A DNA stretch of 39,606 bases from Hyphomicrobiales bacterium (GCA_028290285.1 JAQGKD010000014.1:68958-108563), one strand, 5' to 3'. Shown: positions 8,720 through 17,278, counted from the first letter of the stretch. The notes: generated by a model not told the origin, from the sequence alone. Translations and numbers: made by a program.

Positions 8720-10042
8720 ATGAGTACCTATTCTCTCGGCAGCAGCCTCGTGCTGCGGCAATGCCTTTTCTTACTGCTGATCCTGTCGCTCGGCGCGATC
8801 GCCATTGTGACGACGGGCAACATTCACGATCTCGCGACTGCCCTCGCAAAGTCGGACGAGGGGGCGATGCGCCAGCTCGCATCCGAAATGGTCGGGATCA
8901 CCGAACGCAGTCGCCTTGTGCTCATCATGGGCACCCTGATCGGCGCCATCGTCGTCCTGGGCGCTTCCATGCCAGTCATGCACATGACGGTGTCCCGGCC
9001 CATCCAGGACCTTGCGCGGCAAATGACGCAGCTGGCCGGTGGCGATACGCAGGTCGAGATCACGGAAATGGGCCGCCGGGACGAGATCGGCGCGATTGCC
9101 CGCGCGGTCCATGTCGTGCGCCAATCCCTGCGTCACAACAACGACCTCATGGCCGAGCTGAAAACGCGGGAAGATCGCGAAGCGCAGCTTTTGCGGCAAG
9201 CCGGAATCCGCGCGCGTGTCGAGGAGTTTTCGACCGACCTGACCCGCACGACGGCGCGGCTCGGCGAGATGACCAAGCACATGTCGTCGGCCTCCGATTC
9301 CATGATCGTGGCGGCGCGACGCGCAACCGACGGCTCGTCGCTCGCCAAGATCGCCTCGAACCACGCCGCCTCAGACGTGTCCATCGTCGCCACGGCATCC
9401 GAGCAGCTTCTCGTATCCATCGGCGAGATCAATCTTCAGGTCGTGCAGTCCGCCGAGCTCGTGCAGAAGGCCGTCGTGGAGGCTCGGGATTCCTCCGCCG
9501 GCATGACGCGGCTTTCGGGCGCGGCGCGGCGCGTCGGCGACGTCGTCAGCCTGATTTCACGCATCGCGGCGCAGACCAACCTGCTCGCGCTCAACGCGAC
9601 CATCGAAGCGGCGCGCGCGGGCGAAGCGGGGCGCGGCTTCGCCGTCGTCGCGCAGGAGGTGAAGACGCTGGCGACACAGACGGCGCGAGCGACGCAGGAA
9701 ATCGCCGACCAGATCGCCGAGATGCAGGCGGCAACCGACATGTCGGTGGGCGCCATCGAAACGATCCAGCGCAAGATCAGCGAAGTCGAGCAGATTTCCG
9801 CGATCATCGCGACAGCCGTCCACAAACAGGGCGCTTCGACTCAGGAGATCGCGCGCAACGTGCGGTCCGCAGCATCGGGCGCAGCCAGCATGTCAACGCA
9901 TGTCGAGAATGTCGAAGGCGCCCTGCATCAGACCGGCGTCAGTGCCGAATCGGTCGTCCATATGGCGCATGAACTCGACGAAATGGCCTCGGGCATCCGC
10001 CTGCGGGTCGAGGCCTTCGCCAATTCCCTGACGGGCACCTGA
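8720..10042 (+). CDS. Methyl-accepting chemotaxis protein with a minimal periplasmic loop
   Basis: Chemoreceptor that signals to CheA/CheW. The 440-residue protein has a first membrane helix at about 11-31, only some 35 residues outside the membrane, a second helix at about 66-88, a HAMP domain ([19 protein letters not shown] onward) and a long cytoplasmic coiled coil. The highly conserved signalling tip is present ([20 protein letters not shown]). The outer loop is too small for a known sensor domain, so it may sense membrane or energy state, or a partner protein. No che genes are nearby. The ATG at 8720 has only a weak site (CAGG). It lies on the + strand between minus-strand gshB and yraN, probably an insertion into that neighbourhood. 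Confidence 0.93.
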   Translation: MSTYSLGSSLVLRQCLFLLLILSLGAIAIVTTGNIHDLATALAKSDEGAMRQLASEMVGITERSRLVLIMGTLIGAIVVLGASMPVMHMTVSRPIQDLARQMTQLAGGDTQVEITEMGRRDEIGAIARAVHVVRQSLRHNNDLMAELKTREDREAQLLRQAGIRARVEEFSTDLTRTTARLGEMTKHMSSASDSMIVAARRATDGSSLAKIASNHAASDVSIVATASEQLLVSIGEINLQVVQSAELVQKAVVEARDSSAGMTRLSGAARRVGDVVSLISRIAAQTNLLALNATIEAARAGEAGRGFAVVAQEVKTLATQTARATQEIADQIAEMQAATDMSVGAIETIQRKISEVEQISAIIATAVHKQGASTQEIARNVRSAASGAASMSTHVENVEGALHQTGVSAESVVHMAHELDEMASGIRLRVEAFANSLTGT

Positions 10043-10048
10043 GAGGCG

Positions 10049-10423
10049 TCAGAGATCCAGATGGAATGCGCCGGGAACGCGACGCGGCAAGCGCCATGGC
10101 GCCATCAGGATTGCGTCGCCGCGGAAATTGCAGTTCGCGCAGCGCGGATTGCGTCCGATCCAATGGCGGGCGGCGCGCGAGATGCGTTGCTGCTTGCGCG
10201 CATCGATCGACAGCAGGGCGGAGTCCTGCGTGGCGCGCGCCTTCACTTCCACGAAGGTCAGCAGGTCGCCGCGCCTGGCGATGATGTCGATCTCTCCGCC
10301 CGGGGCGATGTAGCTTGCCGCCACCACGCGCCAGCCCGTAAGCAGCAGGTACACACGGGCGAAAAACTCAGCTTCGAGCCCGACACCCCGTGCGCGGCGG
10401 CGCGCCTGGCTGTCGCGCACCAT
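10049..10423 (-). CDS. yraN: YraN / UPF0102 family protein
   Basis: A 124-residue protein with the restriction-endonuclease-like fold signature of UPF0102: an N-terminal RRARGVGLEAEFFARVYL helix, the active-site-like GGEIDIIARR and FVEVKAR (E/D-ExK pattern), and RISRAARHWIGRNP. The function is not established; a nuclease role in DNA processing is often suggested from the fold. The ATG at 10423 overlaps the rsmI stop by one base (TGATG), so the two are translationally coupled. The same pairing beside an LpoA-type gene is known from E. coli (rsmI-lpoA-yraN). Two conserved-looking Cys residues occur near the C-terminus (CANC). Confidence 0.93.
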   Translation of the reverse strand: MVRDSQARRRARGVGLEAEFFARVYLLLTGWRVVAASYIAPGGEIDIIARRGDLLTFVEVKARATQDSALLSIDARKQQRISRAARHWIGRNPRCANCNFRGDAILMAPWRLPRRVPGAFHLDL

Positions 10424-11355
10424 CAACCGTCCTGCTCTTTCTCGGCCGCGAGTTCAATGGCCCGGGCATAGACCCGGCGGCGCGGAATGCCGCTTTCGGC
10501 GGCGACGACCGAGGCTGCATCCTTCAGAGAATGCCTGGACATGGCAGCGCGCAGACGGCTGTCGAGATCGGCGACGCCCGCCTCGGGATCGATTTCGCCG
10601 GGTGGGCCGACCAGCAGCACGATCTCGCCTCGCGGCGGCCCCTCCGCGATCAGGGCGGCGGCGAGGTCGGGCAGCGACCCGCGCCGCACCGTCTCGAAAT
10701 GCTTCGTCAGTTCACGGGCAATCGCGCTCTCGCGCGGTCCGAGGACGGCGGCGAGGTCGGTCAGGGTTTCGGCGAGGCGGCGCGCCGATTCGAAGAAGAC
10801 CAGTGTCCCGGGAATGGCGGCCAGCTCTGCGATTCGCTGGCGGCGCGCGCCCGATTTGCCCGGCAGGAAGCCTTCGAAGAAGAACCTGTCCGTCGGGAGG
10901 CCGGCAACCACGAGGGCGGCCAGGACGGCGGATGCCCCGGGCACTGCGGTGATTGGCGTGCCCTGCGCGACGGCATCGGCGACAAGCTTGAAGCCGGGGT
11001 CGGAGACGAGCGGGGTGCCGGCATCGGAGACCAGCGCCAGCGCCGCGCCTGAGGCGAGCCGGGCGAGAAGGTGGGGCCGGACGACCGCCGCATTGTGCTC
11101 ATGGTAGGCCACCAGCGGCGTCGAGATGCCGTAATGGGCCAGCAGCACCTTGGTCACGCGCGTATCCTCGGCGAGAATCGCATCGGCGGCGGCCAGCGTC
11201 GAAAGGGCACGCAGCGAGATGTCGCGCAGATTGCCGATGGGGGTCGCGACAACGTGCAGGCCGGGCGAGATAGCTTCCGCTTCCGCGCGCAGGCCTAGCG
11301 CGGTAAAGCTCGCAGGCCCGCTCTCCCGGGGACGTGCGCGTGTGTCGTTCGTCAT
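10423..11355 (-). CDS. rsmI: 16S rRNA (cytidine(1402)-2'-O)-methyltransferase
   Basis: Methylates the ribose of C1402 in 16S rRNA, which tunes decoding in the P site. The 310-residue SAM-dependent enzyme belongs to the tetrapyrrole-methylase fold family. The diagnostic N-terminal motif VVATPIGNLRDISLRA is present, as are AEDTRVTK, YHEHN, VSDAGTPLVSDPG and VPGASAVLAAL. A short N-terminal extension of about 30 residues precedes the fold. GAGGAG lies six bases before the ATG. A 7-bp hairpin (11371-11390) lies in its leader. It is divergent from the LpoA-like gene and coupled to yraN. Confidence 0.97.
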   Translation of the reverse strand: MTNDTRARPRESGPASFTALGLRAEAEAISPGLHVVATPIGNLRDISLRALSTLAAADAILAEDTRVTKVLLAHYGISTPLVAYHEHNAAVVRPHLLARLASGAALALVSDAGTPLVSDPGFKLVADAVAQGTPITAVPGASAVLAALVVAGLPTDRFFFEGFLPGKSGARRQRIAELAAIPGTLVFFESARRLAETLTDLAAVLGPRESAIARELTKHFETVRRGSLPDLAAALIAEGPPRGEIVLLVGPPGEIDPEAGVADLDSRLRAAMSRHSLKDAASVVAAESGIPRRRVYARAIELAAEKEQDG

Positions 11356-11370
11356 GGCCCACTCCTCAAG

Positions 11371-11390
11371 CCCGCAGTTCCGGCTGCGGG
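11371..11390 (-). promoter_or_regulatory. Hairpin in the rsmI leader
   Basis: CCCGCAG at 11371-11377 and CTGCGGG at 11384-11390 form a perfect 7-bp stem with a 6-nt loop. In the minus-strand message this hairpin lies just before the ribosome binding site of rsmI, so it could affect translation. No known riboswitch is recognised. Confidence 0.35.
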
Positions 11391-11438
11391 TGTCTTAGCC
11401 GCATTCGGCGCTTTCATGCGCTATCGTTCTTTATAGAG

Positions 11439-11458
11439 TATATACTGTCCTGTATATA
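11439..11458. promoter_or_regulatory. Palindrome in the rsmI / lpoA-like divergent promoter region
   Basis: TATATAC at 11439-11445 and GTATATA at 11452-11458 form a perfect 7-bp inverted repeat with a 6-nt spacer, inside a very AT-rich island (11426-11462) in otherwise GC-rich DNA. It probably holds the -10 regions of divergent promoters and may be a repressor operator. The regulator is unknown. It is not a match to the alphaproteobacterial LexA site. Confidence 0.4.
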
Positions 11459-11471
11459 GAACGCACGGTGC

Positions 11472-11500
11472 CTGTGCGATAAGGCCACAGTGTCGCACAG
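11472..11500 (+). promoter_or_regulatory. Inverted repeat in the leader of the LpoA-like gene
   Basis: CTGTGCGA at 11472-11479 and TCGCACAG at 11493-11500 form a perfect 8-bp inverted repeat with a 13-nt spacer. It lies downstream of the AT-rich promoter island and about 140 bases before the likely start codon, so it could be an operator or an mRNA leader hairpin. No T run follows. Confidence 0.4.
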
Positions 11501-11640
11501 ACCGCAGGATTTACGTCCTCCGAGGTTGCGGCAACACGAATATTATGTCTGAAACTGCAGATCAGTTTTCCCAAGCAGTTCGTCCTATCCGAGTCGTCGA
11601 GACTATCGAGACGCGGGACCGGAGGTCAGTTTTGTCCGTG

Positions 11641-12819
11641 ATGATCACCAAACGCGCTGCCTTCGCCCTCGGTGTGTCGCTGTTGGCGGCAGGCTGCGGC
11701 CCCACGAATCCCGGCGCGGGACCCAACCTGTCAGCGCCGACGACCCCCGTTGAATCGCAGGCGCTTACCGCGCCGATAGGTTCAGGCGAAACCAAGGTCG
11801 CGTTAATCCTCCCGCTCACGCAGGGCAGCGGCCCCAGTGTCGTCGGCCAGTCGCTTCGGAACGCGGCGGAACTCGCGATCGCGGAAACCGGCGCGGGGGG
11901 CGTGACCCTGATCGTCAAGGACGACCAGTCGACGCCGGACGGAGCCCGCGCGGCGGCCCAGGCCGCCCTGGCGGAAGGCGCGGACATGATCGTCGGGCCG
12001 CTCTATGCGCCCAACGTGCGTGAAGTCGGACGCATCGCCCGGGCCGCGGGCAAGCCGGTGATCGGTTTTTCGACGGATACCAGCACGGCCTCGCGGGGCG
12101 TCTATCTGCTCTCGTTCCTCGTCGAGAGCTATGTCGACCGCATCGTCGATTTCGCGATTTCCAAGGGCAAGAAGTCGTTTGCCGCGCTGGTTCCCGAAAG
12201 CGATTACGGCAATGTCGCGCTGGCCGAGTTCCAGCAGGTCGCCGCCAAGCGCGGCGTGCGCATTCAGGCCATCGAACGCTACCAGCCCGGCAATGCCGCA
12301 GCCGCCGTCAAGAAGATCGCGGAGGGCATAGCGCAGGTCGATTCGCTGTTCATTCCGGAACAGGCCGAGGCCATGGTGCAAGTGTCGCAGTTCCTCGGCG
12401 CGAACGGTATCGACAGCCGGCGCGTGCAGATCCTCGGCACGGGCCTCTGGAACGACGCGCGCGTGCTGAAGTTGCCCGCCCTTCAGGGGGCTTGGTTCGC
12501 CGCGCCAGACAATGGCGGTTTCAACGCCTTTGCCGGACGGTATCGCGAGAAATACGGCTCCGACCCGACGCGCATCGCGACGCTGGCCTATGACGCGGTG
12601 TCGCTCGCAGGAGCGCTCGCGCGCACGCAGGGATCGCAGCGTTTCTCCGACAATGTGCTGACGAATTCGTCGGGCTTCAACGGCGCGGACGGCGTGTTCC
12701 GCTTCACCGGGGAGGGCCTCAACGAACGCGGACTGTCGGTGCTCAGCATCGCAAACGGCTCGACCGGCGTGGTCAGCCCTGCGCCGCGCAGCTTCACGGG
12801 GCAGGCCTCGGGCACCTGA
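11641..12819 (+). CDS. LpoA-like outer-membrane lipoprotein, penicillin-binding protein activator
   Basis: The protein begins with a basic N-terminus and a hydrophobic stretch ending in the lipobox LLAAGC, so it is probably a lipoprotein. The rest is a periplasmic-binding-protein-like fold of the leucine-binding/LpoA C-domain type: VALILPLTQGSGPSVVGQSL, MIVGPLYAPNVREVGRIA, VPESDYGNVAL and IATLAYDAVSLAGALA. E. coli LpoA activates the peptidoglycan synthase PBP1A. This protein has 392 residues and lacks the large LpoA TPR domain, as in other alphaproteobacterial members. The neighbourhood (divergent rsmI, then yraN) matches E. coli. The start is uncertain: GGAGGT at 11621-11626 lies 5 bases before a TTG at 11632, 11 before a GTG at 11638 and 14 before this ATG. 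All three keep the lipobox. Confidence 0.85.
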   Translation: MITKRAAFALGVSLLAAGCGPTNPGAGPNLSAPTTPVESQALTAPIGSGETKVALILPLTQGSGPSVVGQSLRNAAELAIAETGAGGVTLIVKDDQSTPDGARAAAQAALAEGADMIVGPLYAPNVREVGRIARAAGKPVIGFSTDTSTASRGVYLLSFLVESYVDRIVDFAISKGKKSFAALVPESDYGNVALAEFQQVAAKRGVRIQAIERYQPGNAAAAVKKIAEGIAQVDSLFIPEQAEAMVQVSQFLGANGIDSRRVQILGTGLWNDARVLKLPALQGAWFAAPDNGGFNAFAGRYREKYGSDPTRIATLAYDAVSLAGALARTQGSQRFSDNVLTNSSGFNGADGVFRFTGEGLNERGLSVLSIANGSTGVVSPAPRSFTGQASGT

Positions 12820-12834
12820 GGCCCAGGCCTCAGG
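12815..12834. terminator. Shared hairpin at the lpoA-like / hemW convergent junction
   Basis: CCTGAGGC at 12815-12822 and GCCTCAGG at 12827-12834 form a perfect 8-bp stem with a 4-nt loop. It contains both stop codons (TGA of the + gene and TGA of minus-strand hemW). The genes converge only 10 bp apart, so a two-way terminator is expected here, but there is no U tract on either strand. Confidence 0.4.
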
Positions 12835-13996
12835 CCGCCAGGTCTGCGACCACGGCGTCGAGCACGGGGAAGCCTTCCGACGTGACGCGGATGCGGCCGT
12901 CGGGCGAGACCGAAATCATGCCGTCCTCGATCAGCGAGGACACGCGCGACGGCGAGAGCTTGCGGCCGCTCAGGGCCTCGAACCGGTCGGGATCGATGCC
13001 TTCGGTCAGGCGCAGGCCCATGAGCAGATATTCGTCGCCCTGCTCTTCAACCGACAGCATCTCGGTCTCGACGACCCCGCTGCCTTCGGTCTCGACGATG
13101 GTGAGCCACATCTCCGGGTGCTTCTCGGTCGACTGAGCGATTCGGCCCTTCGGCGTCAGCAGGCGGCCGTGCGCGCCGGGACCGACGCCGGCATATTCGC
13201 CATAACGCCAGTAGACCAGATTGTGACGGCTCTCGGCGCCGGGGCGCGCATGATTCGAAATCTCATAGGCAGGCAGGCCTTTTGCGGTCGTCACCTCCTG
13301 CGTCACGTCCCAAAGGGCGCGCGACAGATCGGGATCGGGCATGGCCAGGCGGCCAGCCTTGTACAGGCGCTCGAACATCGTGTCGGGCTCGATCGTCAAT
13401 TGATAGAGCGACAGATGTTCCGCCGCGCGCGCGATGGCCTCGGAAAGCTCGGCCTTCCAGGCGGCGGGCGTCTGGCCGGGGCGCGCATAGATCAGATCGA
13501 AGGAGAAGCGGTCGAAGATCGACGCGGCGACCGCGACGGCCCCCATCGCTTCGGCAGCCGTGTGCAGCCGTCCGAGCGACTTTAGGTCGGTGTCGTTCAT
13601 CGCCTGCACGCCGAGGGAGACGCGATTGACGCCAGCGGCGCGATAGCCGCGAAAGCGCTCGGCTTCGACGCTGGTAGGGTTGGCCTCGAGCGTGATCTCG
13701 GCTCTTGGATCGACGGTCCAGTGACTGCCGATCGCCTCGAGGATCGCTGCGACCGTGGCCGGCTTCATCAGCGAGGGCGTGCCGCCACCGAAGAAAATGG
13801 AGGAGACCGTGCGGCCGGGGGCAAGCGCCGCGCGATGGGCGAGTTCCACGCGGAACGCCTCCACATAGCGCGCCTCGTCCACGGGCACTTGCCTGACGTG
13901 GCTGTTGAAGTCGCAATAGGGACATTTCGAGAGACAGAAGGGCCAGTGGACGTAGACCCCGAAGCCCGGCTCGATTGAAGGATGCCTGGTCGCCAT
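12830..13996 (-). CDS. hemW: Radical SAM heme chaperone HemW
   Basis: HemW binds heme and delivers it to target proteins, often respiratory enzymes; it is related to HemN but is not a coproporphyrinogen oxidase. The 388-residue form shows the [4Fe-4S] motif CLSKCPYC at residues 21-28 after VYVHWPF, FFGGGTPSLM, the EANPTS strand, RVSLGVQAMN and the HemW-typical HNLVYWRYGEYAGVGPGAH. An ATG at 14065, abutting the rdgB stop, would add 23 residues of low-complexity type; the family N-terminus favours 13996. It follows rdgB on the same strand, the usual Rhizobiales order. Confidence 0.95.
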   Translation of the reverse strand: MATRHPSIEPGFGVYVHWPFCLSKCPYCDFNSHVRQVPVDEARYVEAFRVELAHRAALAPGRTVSSIFFGGGTPSLMKPATVAAILEAIGSHWTVDPRAEITLEANPTSVEAERFRGYRAAGVNRVSLGVQAMNDTDLKSLGRLHTAAEAMGAVAVAASIFDRFSFDLIYARPGQTPAAWKAELSEAIARAAEHLSLYQLTIEPDTMFERLYKAGRLAMPDPDLSRALWDVTQEVTTAKGLPAYEISNHARPGAESRHNLVYWRYGEYAGVGPGAHGRLLTPKGRIAQSTEKHPEMWLTIVETEGSGVVETEMLSVEEQGDEYLLMGLRLTEGIDPDRFEALSGRKLSPSRVSSLIEDGMISVSPDGRIRVTSEGFPVLDAVVADLAA

Positions 13997-14065
13997 TCGA
14001 GCCTTATGACACGGTCGCGGGCCGAGGTCACGCGCACTCGCGGACACCGCGCCCGATTTGGGCAT

Positions 14066-14713
14066 TCACTCCGGGGACATCGCCCCGAGGCACGCGGCTG
14101 CCAGCAGCTGGAACGCCCGGGCACGGTGCGAGAGGGCGCGGGAGCCATCGGGCGGGATGCCGTGCTTCTCCTGCGAACTCATCTCGCCGAAGGTCCGCTC
14201 ATGGCCTTGCGGCAGGAACATCGGATCGTAGCCGAAACCGGCGTCCCCGCGCGGAGGCCAGACCAGCGTGCCATCAATGCGGCCCTCGAAACTCTCCAGG
14301 TGGCCATCCGGCCACACGACTGCGAGCGCGGAGATGAAATGCCCCCGGCGCTCGTCAGGCGCGAGGAAACCATGCTCGCGCAATTCGGCGTCGATGCGAG
14401 CCATGGCCGCGCCGAACTCCTTGTTCTGGGCCCAGCGCGCCGAATAAATGCCGGGAGCTCCGCCCAATCCCTCGACGCAGATGCCGGAATCGTCGGCAAA
14501 GGCCGGCAGGCCGCTGACCTGCGCCGCAGCGCGCGCCTTGATCTCCGCATTTTCGGCGAACGTCGTCCCGGTTTCCTCTGGCTCCGCCAGATCGAGCTCC
14601 CCGGCCGACACGGCTGTGATTCCGTAGGGGGCGAGCAATTCACGCATTTCGCGCAGCTTGCCTTCATTATGGGTGGCGACGACGATGCGTCCCTCGAGCC
14701 TGCGGTGCTGCAC
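14066..14713 (-). CDS. rdgB: Non-canonical purine NTP pyrophosphatase (RdgB/HAM1)
   Basis: House-cleaning enzyme that hydrolyses dITP, ITP and XTP to monophosphates. The N-terminal substrate-binding motif [14 protein letters not shown] is followed by [13 protein letters not shown], the metal-binding [17 protein letters not shown] and [20 protein letters not shown]. With a GTG start at 14713 the protein has 215 residues, close to the family length, and AGGAG lies nine bases upstream. An ATG at 14782 would add 23 residues without a ribosome binding site. Its usual upstream neighbour rph (RNase PH) is absent here; the divergent eda gene follows instead. Confidence 0.95.
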   Translation of the reverse strand: MQHRRLEGRIVVATHNEGKLREMRELLAPYGITAVSAGELDLAEPEETGTTFAENAEIKARAAAQVSGLPAFADDSGICVEGLGGAPGIYSARWAQNKEFGAAMARIDAELREHGFLAPDERRGHFISALAVVWPDGHLESFEGRIDGTLVWPPRGDAGFGYDPMFLPQGHERTFGEMSSQEKHGIPPDGSRALSHRARAFQLLAAACLGAMSPE

Positions 14714-14883
14714 GAAAAGGTTCTCCTCTGGGCGGGCAAGCTTCGCGTCTTGCGCCAACGCAATGCGGATGTAGGCTGTCATGGATGACGTTCAAACGGA
14801 ACCCGACACTGCCCGCGCGGCGTTGACGAGGGACAATTTCGACGCTGCCACCGGCAAGCGACGTCTCGAGGGAGAAACCGCAT

Positions 14884-15543
14884 ATGACATCCCACAGCGA
14901 AACACCACTGGCTTTGCTCGGGCCCGCCCGGCTCATCCCGCTCCTGACCATCGAACGGGTCGAGGACGCCGTGCCGCTCGCGCGCACGCTCGTCGAAGCC
15001 GGGCTGAACACGCTCGAGATCGCGCTTCGCACCAAGGCCGCTCCGCAGGCGATCCGCCACATCCTGCGCGAGGTGCCCGGCGCCATTCCGGCGGCGGGTA
15101 ACGTGATGACGCCGCACGATCTCGCCATCGCACGCGATGTCGGCGCGCGCTTCGCGCTGAGTCCCGGCCATACGCCTGCTTTGCTGGAAGCAGCCGTGCA
15201 GCACCCGGACATGCCCTTCGTGCCGGGCATCGCCACGCCGTCCGAGCTGATGGCTGTGATGTCGGCCGGTTTCCATGTCGTGAAATTCTTTCCCGGCGCT
15301 ACCTTCGGCGGTCCGGCGACGCTGCGCGCCATGGCTGCGCCGTTCCCCCATGCCCGCTTCTGCCCGACGGGCGGCACCAGCGAAGACGATCTCGAGGATT
15401 GGCTGAGCCAGCCCAATGTCATCGCCGTCGGCGGCGCCTGGCTCGCACCGGTCGAAGAGATCCGGGCGCGCGAATGGACGAAAATCGGGGACAGGGCGCG
15501 GGCCGCGGTGGCGAAATATCTGGCACGCCGCTCGGCCGCATGA
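14884..15543 (+). CDS. eda: 2-dehydro-3-deoxy-phosphogluconate aldolase (KDPG/KHG aldolase family)
   Basis: Class I aldolase of the Entner-Doudoroff pathway, splitting KDPG to pyruvate and glyceraldehyde 3-phosphate. The 219-residue barrel shows IPLLTIERVEDAVPLARTL, the catalytic Glu in LNTLEIALRT, VPGIATPSE and the Schiff-base Lys in HVVKFFPG. The phosphate-binding end CPTGGTSEDDLEDWL and AVGGAWLAP is present. The second-strand motif reads AAGNVMTP instead of the more common GAGTV, a mild variation. AGGGAG precedes the ATG. A galactonate-pathway (DgoA-like) role is possible, but the sequence fits Eda. A clear terminator follows. Confidence 0.93.
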   Translation: MTSHSETPLALLGPARLIPLLTIERVEDAVPLARTLVEAGLNTLEIALRTKAAPQAIRHILREVPGAIPAAGNVMTPHDLAIARDVGARFALSPGHTPALLEAAVQHPDMPFVPGIATPSELMAVMSAGFHVVKFFPGATFGGPATLRAMAAPFPHARFCPTGGTSEDDLEDWLSQPNVIAVGGAWLAPVEEIRAREWTKIGDRARAAVAKYLARRSAA

Positions 15544-15619
15544 GCGGAGAAGAGTCACTTTTCCTGAACGGGAAGAGAGACCTCCATGACTCCTGATTGG
15601 TCCCATTGACGAGGGATGC

Positions 15620-15658
15620 GGCAAAGGGGGGCGTCTTCGCTCCCCTTGCCTGTTTTTT
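15620..15658 (+). terminator. Rho-independent terminator after eda
   Basis: GGCAAAGGGG (15620-15629) can pair with CCCCTTGCC (15642-15650) with one bulged A. This is followed by TGTTTTTT up to 15658. Strong stem plus T run about 75 bases after the eda stop. It separates eda from the sigma-54-controlled urt operon. Confidence 0.8.
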
Positions 15659-15729
15659 ATGCTTAAAATTCAGGCAGGCCTGTTCACCCTTTAATCAGCG
15701 CGCGACAAAGCGCGGCTTATGGGAGCGGC

Positions 15730-15744
15730 GCACGTTCCTTGCGC
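15730..15744. promoter_or_regulatory. Candidate NtrC binding site upstream of urtA
   Basis: GCAC-N7-GCGC at 15730-15744 differs by one base from the GCAC-N7-GTGC core of NtrC sites. A weaker half-site, TGCACC, lies at 15755-15760. Their centres would be about 84 and 60 bases upstream of the start point predicted from the sigma-54 promoter, a normal enhancer distance. Confidence 0.4.
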
Positions 15745-15794
15745 AGATTGGGGTTGCACCCGAATGCGGCGAGGCGCGCGCGTCAGTCGCGGCA

Positions 15795-15810
15795 TGGCAC
15801 GAGCGTTGCA
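15795..15810 (+). promoter_or_regulatory. Sigma-54 promoter of the urt-ure operon
   Basis: TGGCACGAGCGTTGCA matches the sigma-54 consensus (TGGCACG-N4-TTGCW) at every conserved position, with GG and GC separated by exactly 10 bases. Transcription would start near 15821, giving a leader of about 60 bases before urtA. It lies in the only gap of over 300 bases in the window (15544-15882), together with the eda terminator and the candidate NtrC site. Confidence 0.82.
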
Positions 15811-15882
15811 CATCCCCTGACGTCCTCGCGGACGATTTTCGATGATGCCGGCAACAGCTCGGCCAACTGAATGGGGATGCGT

Positions 15883-17187
15883 ATGTCTTTCACCCGGCGA
15901 ATCATGCTGCGCGCGACTGGCGCGGCGCTCGGCGGCGCTCTCGCGCTCGCCTCTTCCAGTGCATTTGCGCAAGGGGCTGGCACCATCAAGGTCGGCATCC
16001 TCCACTCCCTTTCGGGCACGATGGCCATCAGCGAGACCACGCTGAAGGACGTGATGCTCATGCTCATCGAAGAGCAGAACAAGAAGGGCGGCGTTCTCGG
16101 CAAGAAGCTGGAAGCCGTCGTCGTCGATCCCGCCTCGAACTGGCCGCTGTTTGCCGAGAAAGCCCGCGAACTGATTTCCAAGGAAAAGGTGGCCGCGACC
16201 TTCGGCTGCTGGACCTCCGTGTCGCGTAAATCCGTGCTGCCGGTCTTCGAAGAGCTGAACTCGGTTCTGTTCTACCCGGTGCAGTACGAGGGTGAAGAAT
16301 CCTCGCGCAACATCTTCTATACGGGCGCCGCCCCGAACCAGCAGGCCATCCCCGCCGTCGACTACCTGATGGCGAACGAGAACGTGAAACGCTGGGTTCT
16401 GGCGGGCACGGACTACGTCTACCCGCGCACGACCAACAAGATCCTCGAAGCCTATCTGAAGTCCAAGGGCGTCGCCGCCGAAGACATCATGATCAATTAC
16501 ACGCCCTTCGGTCATTCCGACTGGCAGACGATCGTGTCCGACGTCAAGAAGTTCGGTTCGGCTGGCAAGAAGACCGCCGTCGTCTCCACCATCAATGGCG
16601 ATGCGAACGTTCCCTTCTACAAGGAACTCGGCAACCAGGGCGTGAAGGCCACCGACATCCCCGTCGTCGCCTTCTCGGTCGGCGAGGAAGAACTCGCGGG
16701 CATCGACACCAAGCCGCTGATCGGCCATCTCGCCGCCTGGAATTATTTCCAGTCGATCGACAATCCGATCAACAAGGAATTCATCGCCAAATGGCGTGAC
16801 TTCACGAAGAACCCGAAGCGCGTGACCAACGATCCGATGGAAGCCCACGTGATCGGCTTCAACATGTGGGTGAAGGCCGTCGAAAAGGCCGGCACCACGG
16901 ATTCCGACGCGGTAATCGATGCGCTCGTGGGCGTGTCCGTGCCGAACCTGACCGGTGGTTATTCCAGCATGATGCCGAACCATCACATCACGAAGCCCGT
17001 GCTGATCGGCGAAGTGCAGGGTGACGGCCAGTTCAACACGGTGTGGCAGACGTCAGGTCTCGTCGTCGGCGACGAATGGTCCGACTATCTCGAAGGTTCG
17101 AAGGACCTGATCTCCGATTGGCGCAAGCCGATGAACTGCGGCAACTTCAACGTGAAGACCGGCAAGTGCGGCGGCGCAACGAAGTAA
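15883..17187 (+). CDS. urtA: Urea ABC transporter, substrate-binding protein
   Basis: Periplasmic urea receptor of the UrtABCDE importer. The N-terminus carries a signal peptide with a twin-arginine-like FTRRIMLRATG before a hydrophobic stretch ending ASSSAFA, so Tat export is possible. The mature part shows the UrtA-type IKVGILHSLSGTMAISE, FGCWTSVSRKSVLPVFE and NSVLFYPVQYEGEE segments, which separate it from amino-acid-binding homologues. Length is 434 residues from 15883, where GGGG lies six bases upstream; ATGs at 15871 and 15877 are also in frame. It is the first gene after the sigma-54 promoter. Confidence 0.97.
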   Translation: MSFTRRIMLRATGAALGGALALASSSAFAQGAGTIKVGILHSLSGTMAISETTLKDVMLMLIEEQNKKGGVLGKKLEAVVVDPASNWPLFAEKARELISKEKVAATFGCWTSVSRKSVLPVFEELNSVLFYPVQYEGEESSRNIFYTGAAPNQQAIPAVDYLMANENVKRWVLAGTDYVYPRTTNKILEAYLKSKGVAAEDIMINYTPFGHSDWQTIVSDVKKFGSAGKKTAVVSTINGDANVPFYKELGNQGVKATDIPVVAFSVGEEELAGIDTKPLIGHLAAWNYFQSIDNPINKEFIAKWRDFTKNPKRVTNDPMEAHVIGFNMWVKAVEKAGTTDSDAVIDALVGVSVPNLTGGYSSMMPNHHITKPVLIGEVQGDGQFNTVWQTSGLVVGDEWSDYLEGSKDLISDWRKPMNCGNFNVKTGKCGGATK

Positions 17188-17200
17188 AGGTTGCGACAAT

Positions 17201-17225
17201 CCCCTTCTCCCGGTGGGAGAAGGGG
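17201..17225 (+). repeat. Strong hairpin after urtA (CTTCTCCC-type)
   Basis: CCCCTTCTCCC at 17201-17211 and GGGAGAAGGGG at 17215-17225 form a perfect 11-bp stem with a 3-nt loop, 13 bases after the urtA stop. The core CTTCTCCC/GGGAGAAG is the same as in the repeats at 23277 and 28131. It may protect the 3' end of urtA mRNA or reduce read-through into urtB. No T run follows. Confidence 0.75.
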
Positions 17226-17278
17226 CTCCGCAGGAGGCCATTGGACAAATTTTCCAAGTGCGGCGCAGATTTCGCTGC

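Noticed and set aside
11426..11462. A LexA (SOS) box in the rsmI/lpoA-like promoter region
   Set aside because: GTTC occurs at 11426, but the GTTC-N7-GTTC spacing of alphaproteobacterial LexA sites is absent.
14783..14883. A sigma-70 promoter for eda from TTGACG at 14823
   Set aside because: The -35-like hexamer is good, but no acceptable -10 lies 15-19 bases downstream.
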